Program-made: the position numbers and the translations under genes
NCBI GenBank assembly: GCA_018830645.1
Contig: JAHJSA010000072.1
Location: forward strand, 1-32,069
Length of the DNA stretch: 32,069 nucleotides
DNA from: Actinomycetota bacterium
GTDB lineage: Bacteria; Actinomycetota; Thermoleophilia; RBG-16-64-13
Direction of reading: 5' to 3'
The notes under the pieces: model-generated
Databases searched by the model: none
What the model was told of the DNA's origin: nothing
Seen by the model: the letters and a program-made list of their open reading frames with translations, nothing else
Shown here: positions 15,974-22,794 of the stretch, piece by piece
How positions within the stretch are numbered: the stretch's first letter is position 1
Layout of the letters: the number at the start of each line of letters is the position of its first letter

Positions 15974-16636
15974 TTACCTCCCCACGCCTGTGATCAGATG
16001 CTCCCGCTCGTTGAAACTCAGGTCGAGCGCCGTGACCCGTTCATCGAGGATCTCGAGGTCGCTGCGCACCGACGGGCTGTCCGCCGACAGCGTGCCGACC
16101 AACTCCTCGAGGTGACGCGCGTACTCCTGGCTCTGCACGTCGAACCGATAGAGGAGGTCGAGCACCTCGTCTCCCACCTTCACCGTGTCGAAGATGCCGG
16201 CGTAGCCGTAGTCGGCATAGAGATAGCGATCTTTCACCGTACGAAGCTTCCGCCCTATGCGATCGATGCCCGAGAGCAGCTGCAGATCGCCTCGATCGGT
16301 CATCTCCAAGGCGACTGACTCAAGGCCGCGGCGGGCCGTCTCGAGACGTTCGACCACGTAGTCGCGCTGGAGCTTGTCGGCCTCGCGGCGGAGTTCCTTC
16401 TGCTTGTAGCCTTTGTATCCGGGAATATGCTCGGCCGCCCGCTCGAACCAGTTCTTGCTCTCCTCGATGCGCTGCTCCACCCCGTCGATAGGGGGAGCGC
16501 CGATGGGAGGAGCGTCCATCGGAGGAGCGTCGACCGGGAGCATCTCCCGCGGCGCGCCACCCTCCGGTGCGGGCTGCCCGCTTTGGCCCTCGAAACCGCC
16601 CTCGGTGGCGGCGCCGTTCGTGATCTCGTCCGTCAC
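15974..16636 (-). CDS. Conserved-looking helical protein of the SPFH locus, function unknown
   Basis: A 220-residue hydrophilic protein without membrane segments or signal peptide. GTG 16636 is the start because GGAAGGAGA lies 5 nt upstream. The first 75 residues are low-complexity and include a Pro repeat (VDAPPMDAPPIGAPPIDG). The rest is charged and mostly helical (about 80-220). It begins with WFERAAEHIPGYKGYKQKEL, then ELRREADKLQRDYVVERLET, and is likely coiled-coil in part. Its stop overlaps the ribosome binding site of the SPFH gene, so the products are probably made in fixed ratio and may bind each other. A helical partner of an SPFH protein recalls PspA in the Bacillus system, but I see no PspA signature. 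Treat that as an idea only. Confidence 0.8.
   Translation of the reverse strand: MTDEITNGAATEGGFEGQSGQPAPEGGAPREMLPVDAPPMDAPPIGAPPIDGVEQRIEESKNWFERAAEHIPGYKGYKQKELRREADKLQRDYVVERLETARRGLESVALEMTDRGDLQLLSGIDRIGRKLRTVKDRYLYADYGYAGIFDTVKVGDEVLDLLYRFDVQSQEYARHLEELVGTLSADSPSVRSDLEILDERVTALDLSFNEREHLITGVGR
16484..16528. repeat. 15-bp tandem repeat, three copies, coding
   Basis: Units at 16484, 16499 and 16514 share the pattern G-x-C-x-AT-x-GG-x-GGAGC and encode the repeated APPxxG/D peptide in the unknown helical protein. Copies are diverged at several positions. Confidence 0.6.
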
Positions 16637-16756
16637 GTCAGTCTCCTTCCCGGGAGCGCCACGCCCAGTCGCGGCGAGCATCCCCTTCGATTCGTCCGTG
16701 CCTCAGAGTACCCTTCCCACGCAGTCGGCCCCTTACTCGTCTTCGCGGCCGCCCCC

Positions 16757-17455
16757 TCATGCCACCATCCCGTCAAACTCGCGAAGCAGTAGACGCCAGC
16801 CCGAGTCGCGCACGTAGCGCGGATCGAAGGCCGCGGGCAGAAAGAGTAACTCTCCGCCCGTGAGGCTCAGGTCGTAGTCGATGGAGCGGAGCCCCCGCGT
16901 CGTGCGTGATTCCAGCGCCAGGTAGACGAAGTGCGCCACCACTTCCGCGTCGGCGCGGCCCACCAGCACCGGGGAGAGCGTCCTGTCGTCGGGATCGTGC
17001 GCCCACCCTTCAGCGGTCACACTCGCCGCCTCGGACACCGCCAGTGGTCGCGTCGGACCTTCGTCCGGAAGGCCGTCGCGCAACTCCAGCTGCGGCTGGG
17101 CCTGGACCAATCCCAGCCCGAGCTGCTGCACGAGACCCCGAGCCAGAGTGAAGGCGGGGGCGAAGAGGAAGGGGGGGTCCGGCGCCGCGACACGTCGGAT
17201 CTGCTCCCACGCGCTCTCGGGTGGCGAGCCGCCGGCCGACCGCTTCTCGACGACCTCGACAGCAGCAAGGAAGCGCCAGACAGCCAGGTAGCGAACATCG
17301 GGGGGGATCGCCAACTCGGATGTCACGGCAGCGGTGCGAGGCCTTCCCTCAACGAGCGCTTCACCCTGTACCTCGAACGTGCGACCGCACGACCGGCACG
17401 GGAACACCCTTGCACCCTCCAGCACCTCCAAGGCAAGACCGCACGACGAGCACAC
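16757..17455 (-). CDS. Zinc-ribbon protein of the SPFH locus, unknown function
   Basis: A soluble-looking protein of about 232 residues. The N-terminal zinc ribbon is CSSCG...FPCRSCG (Cys2, Cys5, Cys20, Cys23 from the chosen start). The remainder is mixed alpha/beta and includes GLVQQLGLGLVQAQPQLEL and a C-terminal SIDYDLSLTGGELLFLPAAF. No membrane helix is evident, unlike the two genes upstream. GTG 17455, 13 nt after the stop of the previous gene, is the best start that keeps the first Cys pair, but it has no good ribosome binding site. The frame is open much further upstream, overlapping the previous gene, and that part does not look like real protein. The start is therefore uncertain. Confidence 0.72.
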   Translation of the reverse strand: MCSSCGLALEVLEGARVFPCRSCGRTFEVQGEALVEGRPRTAAVTSELAIPPDVRYLAVWRFLAAVEVVEKRSAGGSPPESAWEQIRRVAAPDPPFLFAPAFTLARGLVQQLGLGLVQAQPQLELRDGLPDEGPTRPLAVSEAASVTAEGWAHDPDDRTLSPVLVGRADAEVVAHFVYLALESRTTRGLRSIDYDLSLTGGELLFLPAAFDPRYVRDSGWRLLLREFDGMVA

Positions 17456-17468
17456 GAGGGCCAGCAGG

Positions 17469-18554
17469 TCAGGCGGAGAAGGGCTCGTGGTACTCGACCT
17501 CCCTAACGAGTCTGAAGCGCCAATACACACCGGAAGCGACCGCCAACACCAGCAGCGCCGCGTAGAGCGCAGGTTCCCTGAACCCCTCCAAAGACTCCCA
17601 CGCCGAGACCGCCAGAGCAAGCAGCAAAGCGAGTGCGGCATACGACGCGAGCAACGCGGCGAGGCGACCGCGGTTGTCGGCGGGAGCGCGGGCCGAGTGG
17701 ATCACGCCGTTGCGCCCGTCTACCGCCATCTCGTACACCCGGCCGCGATACCGGTAATGCAGCGACCAGATGGGATAGTAGATGAGCGCGTCGGACTGCC
17801 GAATGAGGAAGAGCTTGGTCTGCCGGGCGACCGTGCCGGTGGGTGGGCGAAGGAACGACTCGTGTGCCCGGACGCGCACCACCTCCAGGTCGCGATCGGC
17901 CTCGAGCACCACGGCTTCCCGCTCCAACTCGCCCACCAGGTACGGCAACGTGAGGTCCCGCCCGGTCATGAGGGGCCGGCTCATCCCCAACACCGAGATA
18001 TCCGCAGCCTCTTGATACATGCGACGCTCACCCAGGAACCCGGCTTCCACCCCCTCTTCCACCAGCCGGGTCTGGACGACCTCCTGATCACCCACGCGGA
18101 CCACCTCCGCCTTGTTGCGCAACTTCTTACCGAACTCCCAACCCACCACGTGGGCCCGCACTTCCCAGATGGGCACGTAGAGCAGGGTGGCGTCGGTGAA
18201 GGCCGATTCGGCGATATCGGAGGGCGTGCCGGGATGCTCGCGAAGCCAGCGCGACGCCCGCCCGACGGCGCTCAGCTTCTCTATGCGCGCGGGGTAGAAG
18301 CGACGTTCGAAGCCGCCTCGGGCCGGAGCGAGGAAGGGCGTGCCGCAATGAGAGCAGCGGATCATGTGGTCGCCGTCACGAACGGCGAGTGCGCCCGAGC
18401 ACCGGGGGCATGGCACCGACCTCAGCGTGGCGGAGCGCCGAGGCGACCGGTCAGCCGCTACCTCAGCAAGGACGCCGGTGGGGGCTTGGGGAGCGCCGAC
18501 CGCGGAGGGCGCGCCGGCCCGGGTGAGGGCGGCGGCGGTGAGAGGATCAGCCAT
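17469..18554 (-). CDS. Zinc-ribbon membrane protein (YdjG-like architecture)
   Basis: A 361-residue protein with an Ala-rich lead and one zinc ribbon (CPRCSGALAV...IRCSHCG; Cys49, Cys52, Cys67, Cys70). A long soluble region contains two copies of a motif around pairs of aromatic residues (ATLLYVPIWEVRAHV near 123-137 and ALIYYPIWSLHYRYRGRVYE near 255-274). Two membrane helices near the C-terminus (about 297-318 and 328-346) are followed by a short charged tail. Zinc ribbon, a 'YxPxW...YRGxxY' region and C-terminal helices also describe the gene upstream, so the two are probably diverged duplicates. The start ATG overlaps the end of that gene by 8 bp. Confidence 0.82.
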   Translation of the reverse strand: MADPLTAAALTRAGAPSAVGAPQAPTGVLAEVAADRSPRRSATLRSVPCPRCSGALAVRDGDHMIRCSHCGTPFLAPARGGFERRFYPARIEKLSAVGRASRWLREHPGTPSDIAESAFTDATLLYVPIWEVRAHVVGWEFGKKLRNKAEVVRVGDQEVVQTRLVEEGVEAGFLGERRMYQEAADISVLGMSRPLMTGRDLTLPYLVGELEREAVVLEADRDLEVVRVRAHESFLRPPTGTVARQTKLFLIRQSDALIYYPIWSLHYRYRGRVYEMAVDGRNGVIHSARAPADNRGRLAALLASYAALALLLALAVSAWESLEGFREPALYAALLVLAVASGVYWRFRLVREVEYHEPFSA

Positions 18555-19320
18555 GGCGCGCCACCGCCCAGCGCAACATCGGGTAGAGGCCCGCGGCAGT
18601 CACCACGATCACCACCACGCGGGCCGCCAGACCCGGCACCACGACGGCTTCGGCAAAGAGCAGGAGCAGCGCGCCCGCCGCTACGCCACGCTCTCCAAGC
18701 ACCTCGCGCCGAGCGGGTCTCCGCTCAGCGAGCACTCGACCCGACCCCGCTTCCACCACGGCGGTATAGCGGTCGCCTCGATACGAGTAGCGCACGGGGT
18801 AGTAGGCGCGGCGCTCCACCAGTACGTCGTCGACCTCGGGATCGGCCGCCGCGCGGCGGAGCTCCTCCTTCAGAAGGTCCTCGTCGATGGCGATGACCCG
18901 GGCGCCGGCCTCTTCGCCTTCCGCGGGAGGCTCGCCATCAAGCTGGGCGGGCACACCTCCCAAGTCGAGCACCTCTGGAGTGGGCAGGGGAGCCAGCGGC
19001 ACGACCACGTCGGCTCCGGTTCGCCGGAGCCGAAGGAAGTGGACGTAATGTAGCCCATCCACCTCGGAGATGGCTTCCTTTTCCAGGTCGTTCGGCCCCG
19101 CCGGGCTCGCGAACCACCCCCGCAGGAATCCGGCGGCTGCTTCCCGGGTAATGCGCGGCCGCTCGAACAGCCGATGCACGCGAAGACCTGTCCCCCTGCG
19201 CAACGACGAACGGCAGTGGGTGCAGGCGAACGTGTCCACCTGGTGCGGCACGGCCAGCAGGGCGCCGCACTGGGGGCAGGCCGTCTCCGATGTGACCAAC
19301 TCGCGATCGCGCACGTTCAT
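18547..19320 (-). CDS. Zinc-ribbon membrane protein, first gene of the SPFH locus
   Basis: A 257-residue protein. The N-terminal zinc ribbon is CPQCGALLAV...FACTHCRSS (Cys15, Cys18, Cys33, Cys36). A soluble domain includes VDGLHYVHFLRLRRTGADVV and RRAYYPVRYSYRGDRYTAVV. Two C-terminal membrane helices lie at about 208-228 and 230-250. It shares its plan with the next gene and overlaps it (stop TGA inside the following start region), which suggests translational coupling. There is no ribosome binding site before ATG 19320, but a TAGCAT hexamer ends 6 nt upstream, so the message may be leaderless. Function is unknown; the general layout resembles zinc-ribbon membrane partners of SPFH proteins. 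Confidence 0.82.
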   Translation of the reverse strand: MNVRDRELVTSETACPQCGALLAVPHQVDTFACTHCRSSLRRGTGLRVHRLFERPRITREAAAGFLRGWFASPAGPNDLEKEAISEVDGLHYVHFLRLRRTGADVVVPLAPLPTPEVLDLGGVPAQLDGEPPAEGEEAGARVIAIDEDLLKEELRRAAADPEVDDVLVERRAYYPVRYSYRGDRYTAVVEAGSGRVLAERRPARREVLGERGVAAGALLLLFAEAVVVPGLAARVVVIVVTAAGLYPMLRWAVARHG

Positions 19321-19332
19321 CCCGCTATGCTA
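19321..19332 (-). promoter_or_regulatory. Possible leaderless promoter of the SPFH locus
   Basis: On the minus strand a TAGCAT hexamer (19332-19327) ends 6 nt before ATG 19320, the spacing of a -10 box for a transcript beginning at the start codon. No convincing -35 is visible. The 62-bp gap to the GT39 gene also allows read-through from upstream. Confidence 0.25.
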
Positions 19333-19382
19333 TCGGCCACAGGCGGGAAAGACCTGAACCGCTGCGGGTCCGCGCCGGCCAC

Positions 19383-20924
19383 TCACGGAGCGGGAAGCCA
19401 GATCACGTAGGCCGCCGGGGCTTCGTACTCCTCGATTCCGAACGCGAACGGCCCTTTGATACTCTCGACTTCCAGCGAATTCAGCGTGAACCCGTGGGTC
19501 CAATCGGCACGTGCATAGAAGGCCGTGCCGAACAGCACCGCGCGCACCCCGGTGCGAGGTAGCTTCAACTGGGGCCGGTTCATCTGGAGGCCCCAATCGT
19601 CCCAGTAGTCGACGACCACCGCGTCGGGCCGGGTGTCCACGAGACCTCCCGGGGAGCTCAGCTCGAGGCGACCGATCTCCCGCCTGGATACGAACACCAA
19701 CGCGGGCCCGGTGTTGTCGAGTAGGTCCGAAGTAGCCAGGACGGCGGCATCAGGCGCCGTCACGTCGAGCACTTCGTCGAGGCGGTCCAGTCCGGAGTCA
19801 CCGTACTTGAGGGCGGCCATGGTCGCAAACGATAGGGTGAGGAGCACGGCGGCCATCGGCACGCCCACGACGAGCACACGCTTCCACGAATGCACGCCCA
19901 GATCCACCAGCGTGCGTCCAGTCAACACCGCCACCACTGGCGTGAGGGTCAGCAGGTAGTAGGTGTGGTAGTGGTAGACGAGGTAGAAGGCCACGTTCAC
20001 GAACAGCAGGAGCCAGACCAGAAGGTCGCCCTTCCCCCGCCGCGACACCGAGGACGCGAGGAACACGAGAAAGAGCGCGAACAGCACCGGGGAGACCATC
20101 CACATGGACTCGATGAGGAAGTACGTGGTGAGGAACGTGAGATCCGGCGGGTCGATGGTGCCGGCGAGACCGCGCTGAGAGGCGAGGAACTCGTCCGCCG
20201 ACGAGATCATGCGCAGCACGTACCAGGGCGCCGCAACCGCGACGAAGGCGACGAGAGCCGCGACGCCGCGGCGCACGGCAGGCCCGATGCGGCCACGCTC
20301 GCTGTATGCGACCCACACGGCGAGTGCCGGAAGGGCAAGAACAGCGGTGATCTTCGTAAGAACGCCGACCCCCAAGAGCGCGCCGGCGGCGGCGGCCGTA
20401 GCGGTACTCGACATGCGGACGGCACGCACGAAGAGGAAGACAGCCCCGGTGGAGAATGTCACCATCGTCGCATCCACCTGGACGTTGTGGCCGAGAAGAA
20501 CCGAGCCTGGCATCAAGGTGAAGGCGAGGGCCGCCATGACTCCGGCCTTCTTCTCGTACAGTTCAGTGGTCAGCCCGTACACGAACACGGTCCCCAGTGC
20601 CGAGAAGGCCGCCGAGACCGCCCGGGCCGCGACGACACTCGGCTCGAACACCTGGAACGCGATCGCCACCATCACCGAGAACAGCGGAGGGTTGTTCTGG
20701 TCGCCGGGCGCGAGAAGGGCGGACGCCAGGCCACGCTCCACGTATCCTTGGGCCTGGGCCAGATAGAAGCCCTCGTTGAAGGCGTGGAACCCCCCGAGGG
20801 AATCGCCGGCCCTGTAGACACGGAGGGCGAACGCCACCAGGGTCAATGCCCCAACCGCGAACAACGGCCAGTGACTTCGGACTCGGGGTGGGAACACGAA
20901 CCGCTCCTTGTGAACGAACGCCAT
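19383..20924 (-). CDS. GT39-type (ArnT/PMT-like) membrane glycosyltransferase
   Basis: A multispanning membrane protein of 513 residues from ATG 20924, 19 nt after the preceding stop; the open frame extends to 20969. About 11-12 hydrophobic helices are visible. The first extracellular loop carries the family's acidic motif region (GFHAFNEGFYLAQAQGYVER, then LLAPGDQNNPPLFSVM). A long run of helices ends near residue 370, and a soluble C-terminal domain of about 140 residues follows. GT39/ArnT-type enzymes transfer a sugar from a polyprenyl-phosphate donor to a protein or lipid acceptor outside the cytoplasm. The upstream genes supply a matching synthase and flippase. The sugar and acceptor are unknown. 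Confidence 0.85.
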   Translation of the reverse strand: MAFVHKERFVFPPRVRSHWPLFAVGALTLVAFALRVYRAGDSLGGFHAFNEGFYLAQAQGYVERGLASALLAPGDQNNPPLFSVMVAIAFQVFEPSVVAARAVSAAFSALGTVFVYGLTTELYEKKAGVMAALAFTLMPGSVLLGHNVQVDATMVTFSTGAVFLFVRAVRMSSTATAAAAGALLGVGVLTKITAVLALPALAVWVAYSERGRIGPAVRRGVAALVAFVAVAAPWYVLRMISSADEFLASQRGLAGTIDPPDLTFLTTYFLIESMWMVSPVLFALFLVFLASSVSRRGKGDLLVWLLLFVNVAFYLVYHYHTYYLLTLTPVVAVLTGRTLVDLGVHSWKRVLVVGVPMAAVLLTLSFATMAALKYGDSGLDRLDEVLDVTAPDAAVLATSDLLDNTGPALVFVSRREIGRLELSSPGGLVDTRPDAVVVDYWDDWGLQMNRPQLKLPRTGVRAVLFGTAFYARADWTHGFTLNSLEVESIKGPFAFGIEEYEAPAAYVIWLPAP

Positions 20925-20943
20925 GAGACCCGGCAGCGGAACC

Positions 20944-21327
20944 CTAACCCGCGGTGCCGGTGAGCACAACCGTGACGACCCCGACGATCACAAGGGCGAG
21001 CCCCAGAAGCTGCAACCGCGAGAACGGCTCCCCGAGCAGCACTACGCCCACGAAGGGGACGAAACCGTAGGCCAACCCCATGAACGGGTACGCGAACGAC
21101 AGATCCGAGCGCGAGAGCACCACCATCCACCCCGCGGCCGACAGCACGTACAGCGAGACGCCGACGGAGAGTTCGACCGTGCGCACCATCGTCGACACCA
21201 GCGGTAGTGGGCTCAGCATGCGAGAACGATCGATGGGGCCGACCTTCAGCATGCCGAGTTTGAGGAACGTCTGCCCCGCCGCGACACCGGCGACGACGGC
21301 GAGGATGAGCAGGAGGTCACGCCCCAT
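20944..21327 (-). CDS. SMR/EamA-like four-helix half-transporter (ArnE/ArnF-like), second copy
   Basis: A 127-residue protein of four membrane helices. It starts MGRDLLLILAVVAGVAAGQT and contains LSAAGWMVVLSRSDLSFAYP and FVGVVLLGEPFSRLQLLGL. Its ATG overlaps the last 11 bases of the preceding gene, a close paralogue, so the two are made together and probably pair. ArnE/ArnF, which flip an undecaprenyl-phosphate sugar, are a pair of small proteins of this type. The flanking GT2 and GT39 genes support the same job here. A drug-efflux SMR role is a less likely alternative. Confidence 0.8.
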   Translation of the reverse strand: MGRDLLLILAVVAGVAAGQTFLKLGMLKVGPIDRSRMLSPLPLVSTMVRTVELSVGVSLYVLSAAGWMVVLSRSDLSFAYPFMGLAYGFVPFVGVVLLGEPFSRLQLLGLALVIVGVVTVVLTGTAG

Positions 21328-21778
21328 CGCGCGACTCCTCCCGCGGACCGGCGGGACCAGAGAGGCCGGCGGAGCCGGCGGCGGCCGAGTCATCGTCGCG
21401 CGCAAGGTCTCCGCCCCCCACCAACACTACCCCCAGGGCGACGAGCAGAACGCCGGCCCACCGCCATGCGGACACCTGCTCCCCCATGAACACTCCGGCG
21501 CCCACAACGAACAGGTACGACAGCGCGCCGAAGGGATACACCGCCGACAACCTCAACCGCGACAGAACGACCAGCCATACGGCCGAGGAGAGACCGAACA
21601 GGACGATGCCACCCAGCGCTTCCGGACTGCGGGCGGCCGTCGCGAGCACGGCACCCGCTCCCCGACCCGTCGCCGCACCCACGCCCGCCTTGAGCAGCAT
21701 CTGAGCCGAGGCGCCCAGAGCTACGCTCAGCAAGGCCAGCACGTAGGGGCCCGACCCTCGCCCCCGCGCCCTCGTCAC
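21317..21778 (-). CDS. SMR/EamA-like four-helix half-transporter (ArnE/ArnF-like), first copy
   Basis: A 153-residue protein from GTG 21778 with four membrane helices (about 15-37, 52-75, 80-100 and 108-126) and a 25-residue hydrophilic tail. It shares WLVVLSRLRLSAVYPFGALS and VFMGEQVSAWRWAGVLLVAL with its neighbour. The Trp-x-VVLSR...YPF pattern is the SMR/EamA core. It begins 38 bp after the GT2 stop and its end overlaps the start of the second copy. A TTG upstream is an alternative start. Together the two copies make up one EamA-sized transporter, probably a polyprenyl-phosphate sugar flippase. Confidence 0.78.
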   Translation of the reverse strand: MTRARGRGSGPYVLALLSVALGASAQMLLKAGVGAATGRGAGAVLATAARSPEALGGIVLFGLSSAVWLVVLSRLRLSAVYPFGALSYLFVVGAGVFMGEQVSAWRWAGVLLVALGVVLVGGGDLARDDDSAAAGSAGLSGPAGPREESRDGA

Positions 21779-21816
21779 TGGAGAAGACGCGTCGACCCTC
21801 TCCTCGGCTGCGCGGG

Positions 21817-22653
21817 TCAAGGCCGCCGGCTCCGCCCATACCCAGGGCTCCGCCCATACCGCCGGTTCCGCCCAAACCTCGGGCTCCGCCCATACCGCCG
21901 GTGTCGCCAAGCGATCTCCGCGTACGACTTGACCGTGGGTATGATCCGGATGGCGCTGCCTTTCCGTTTGACGTCGTATCGGAGCACGAAGGGTATCTCG
22001 GAAAAGCAGGCCCATTCCTTGAGACCCAGAAGAACCTCGAACGTGTAGCCGAAGCCGCGTTCGGTGATCAAGCCGGGGCGGACGCCGTCCATCGCCGCCG
22101 CCAAGACCCTCACGTCGTACAGCCGGTAGCCGCAACTGTAGTCGCGCACCCCATCCACAGGTGCCAAGAGAAACGCCGCCGCCCTGACCCCGAGGCTCAG
22201 CACGCGCCGGTGGGCGGGCACCCCCACCACCTCCGATCCCCTGCGAAAGCGCGAGGCTATGACCACGTCCGACCCGGCCGAGTAGGCGTCGAGAAGCCGC
22301 GGGATGTAGACGGGGTCGTGAGTGAGGTCGGCGTCCAGGGTCACGATCACATCGCCCGCCCGCCCGAGGTCCACGGCTCGGCGCAGGCCCCGCGACATAG
22401 CTCCCCCGAGCCCGAGGTTGCGCTCGTTGACCAGTATCTCCGGCCACGTACGGTCGCTCGCCGACCTCACGACATCCGCGGTACCGTCGGTGCTGCCGTC
22501 ATCGACCACGATGATGTGATGCACGACACCGACCTCGTCGAGCACTTCGGCGATCGATCCGATCAGCTCCCCTATGCTCGACGCCTCGTTGAACGCCGGC
22601 AGGACGACGAATACGCGCCCAACCGGTCGGCGGCGGCCGCCGGAGCAGGTCAC
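21817..22653 (-). CDS. GT2 polyprenyl-phosphate glycosyltransferase (DPM1/ArnC-like) with basic repeat tail
   Basis: A family-2 glycosyltransferase that would place a sugar from a nucleotide donor onto polyprenyl phosphate on the inner face of the membrane. It has VFVVLPAFNEASSIGELIGS, the acidic IIVVDDGSTDGTADV, NLGLGGAMSRGLRRA and the DxD motif VTLDADLTHDP. FVLRYDVKRKGSAIRI follows near the end of the domain. It is 278 residues from GTG 22653, chosen for GGAGG 5 nt upstream; ATG 22722 is an alternative. There are no C-terminal membrane helices, so it is the soluble DPM1-like type. The last 25 residues are a basic repeat (YGRSPR/FGRNRR units) encoded by an 18-bp tandem repeat. Confidence 0.88.
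   Translation of the reverse strand: MTCSGGRRRPVGRVFVVLPAFNEASSIGELIGSIAEVLDEVGVVHHIIVVDDGSTDGTADVVRSASDRTWPEILVNERNLGLGGAMSRGLRRAVDLGRAGDVIVTLDADLTHDPVYIPRLLDAYSAGSDVVIASRFRRGSEVVGVPAHRRVLSLGVRAAAFLLAPVDGVRDYSCGYRLYDVRVLAAAMDGVRPGLITERGFGYTFEVLLGLKEWACFSEIPFVLRYDVKRKGSAIRIIPTVKSYAEIAWRHRRYGRSPRFGRNRRYGRSPGYGRSRRP
21828..21899. repeat. 18-bp tandem repeat, four copies, coding
   Basis: Units start at 21828, 21846, 21864 and 21882, with consensus GGCTCCGCCCATACCGCC; the second and fourth copies are identical. They encode the six-residue repeats ending the GT2 protein, just before its stop codon at 21817. Confidence 0.9.
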
Positions 22654-22794
22654 GGTCCCCTCCGGGTTCGGCGATGCGCGGGGTGCGCCGCCTCTCCGGC
22701 GGGCGATCGGGGCGGCCGGCATCCTGGATGGCAGGCGCTCATAGGCGAGTAGTATAGCCCCCGCGGGCGCGGGCCTCACGCGACGACGCGGGCC

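Noticed and set aside
14387-16318. A 643-codon plus-strand open frame.
   Set aside because: It is antisense to the DUF2207 and SPFH genes, is His/Arg/Gly-rich and has no domain. It is a GC-bias shadow.
17334-18896. A 520-codon plus-strand open frame.
   Set aside because: Antisense to the zinc-ribbon genes, which have clear Cys motifs and membrane helices; this frame has neither.
20944-21778. The two small transporters as SMR multidrug efflux pumps.
   Set aside because: They are embedded between a polyprenyl-phosphate GT2 and a GT39, so a sugar-lipid flippase role is more likely; not fully excluded.
21779-22447. Upstream extension of the first half-transporter as a long fusion protein.
   Set aside because: The extended frame lies inside the GT2 gene, which has clear catalytic motifs in another frame.
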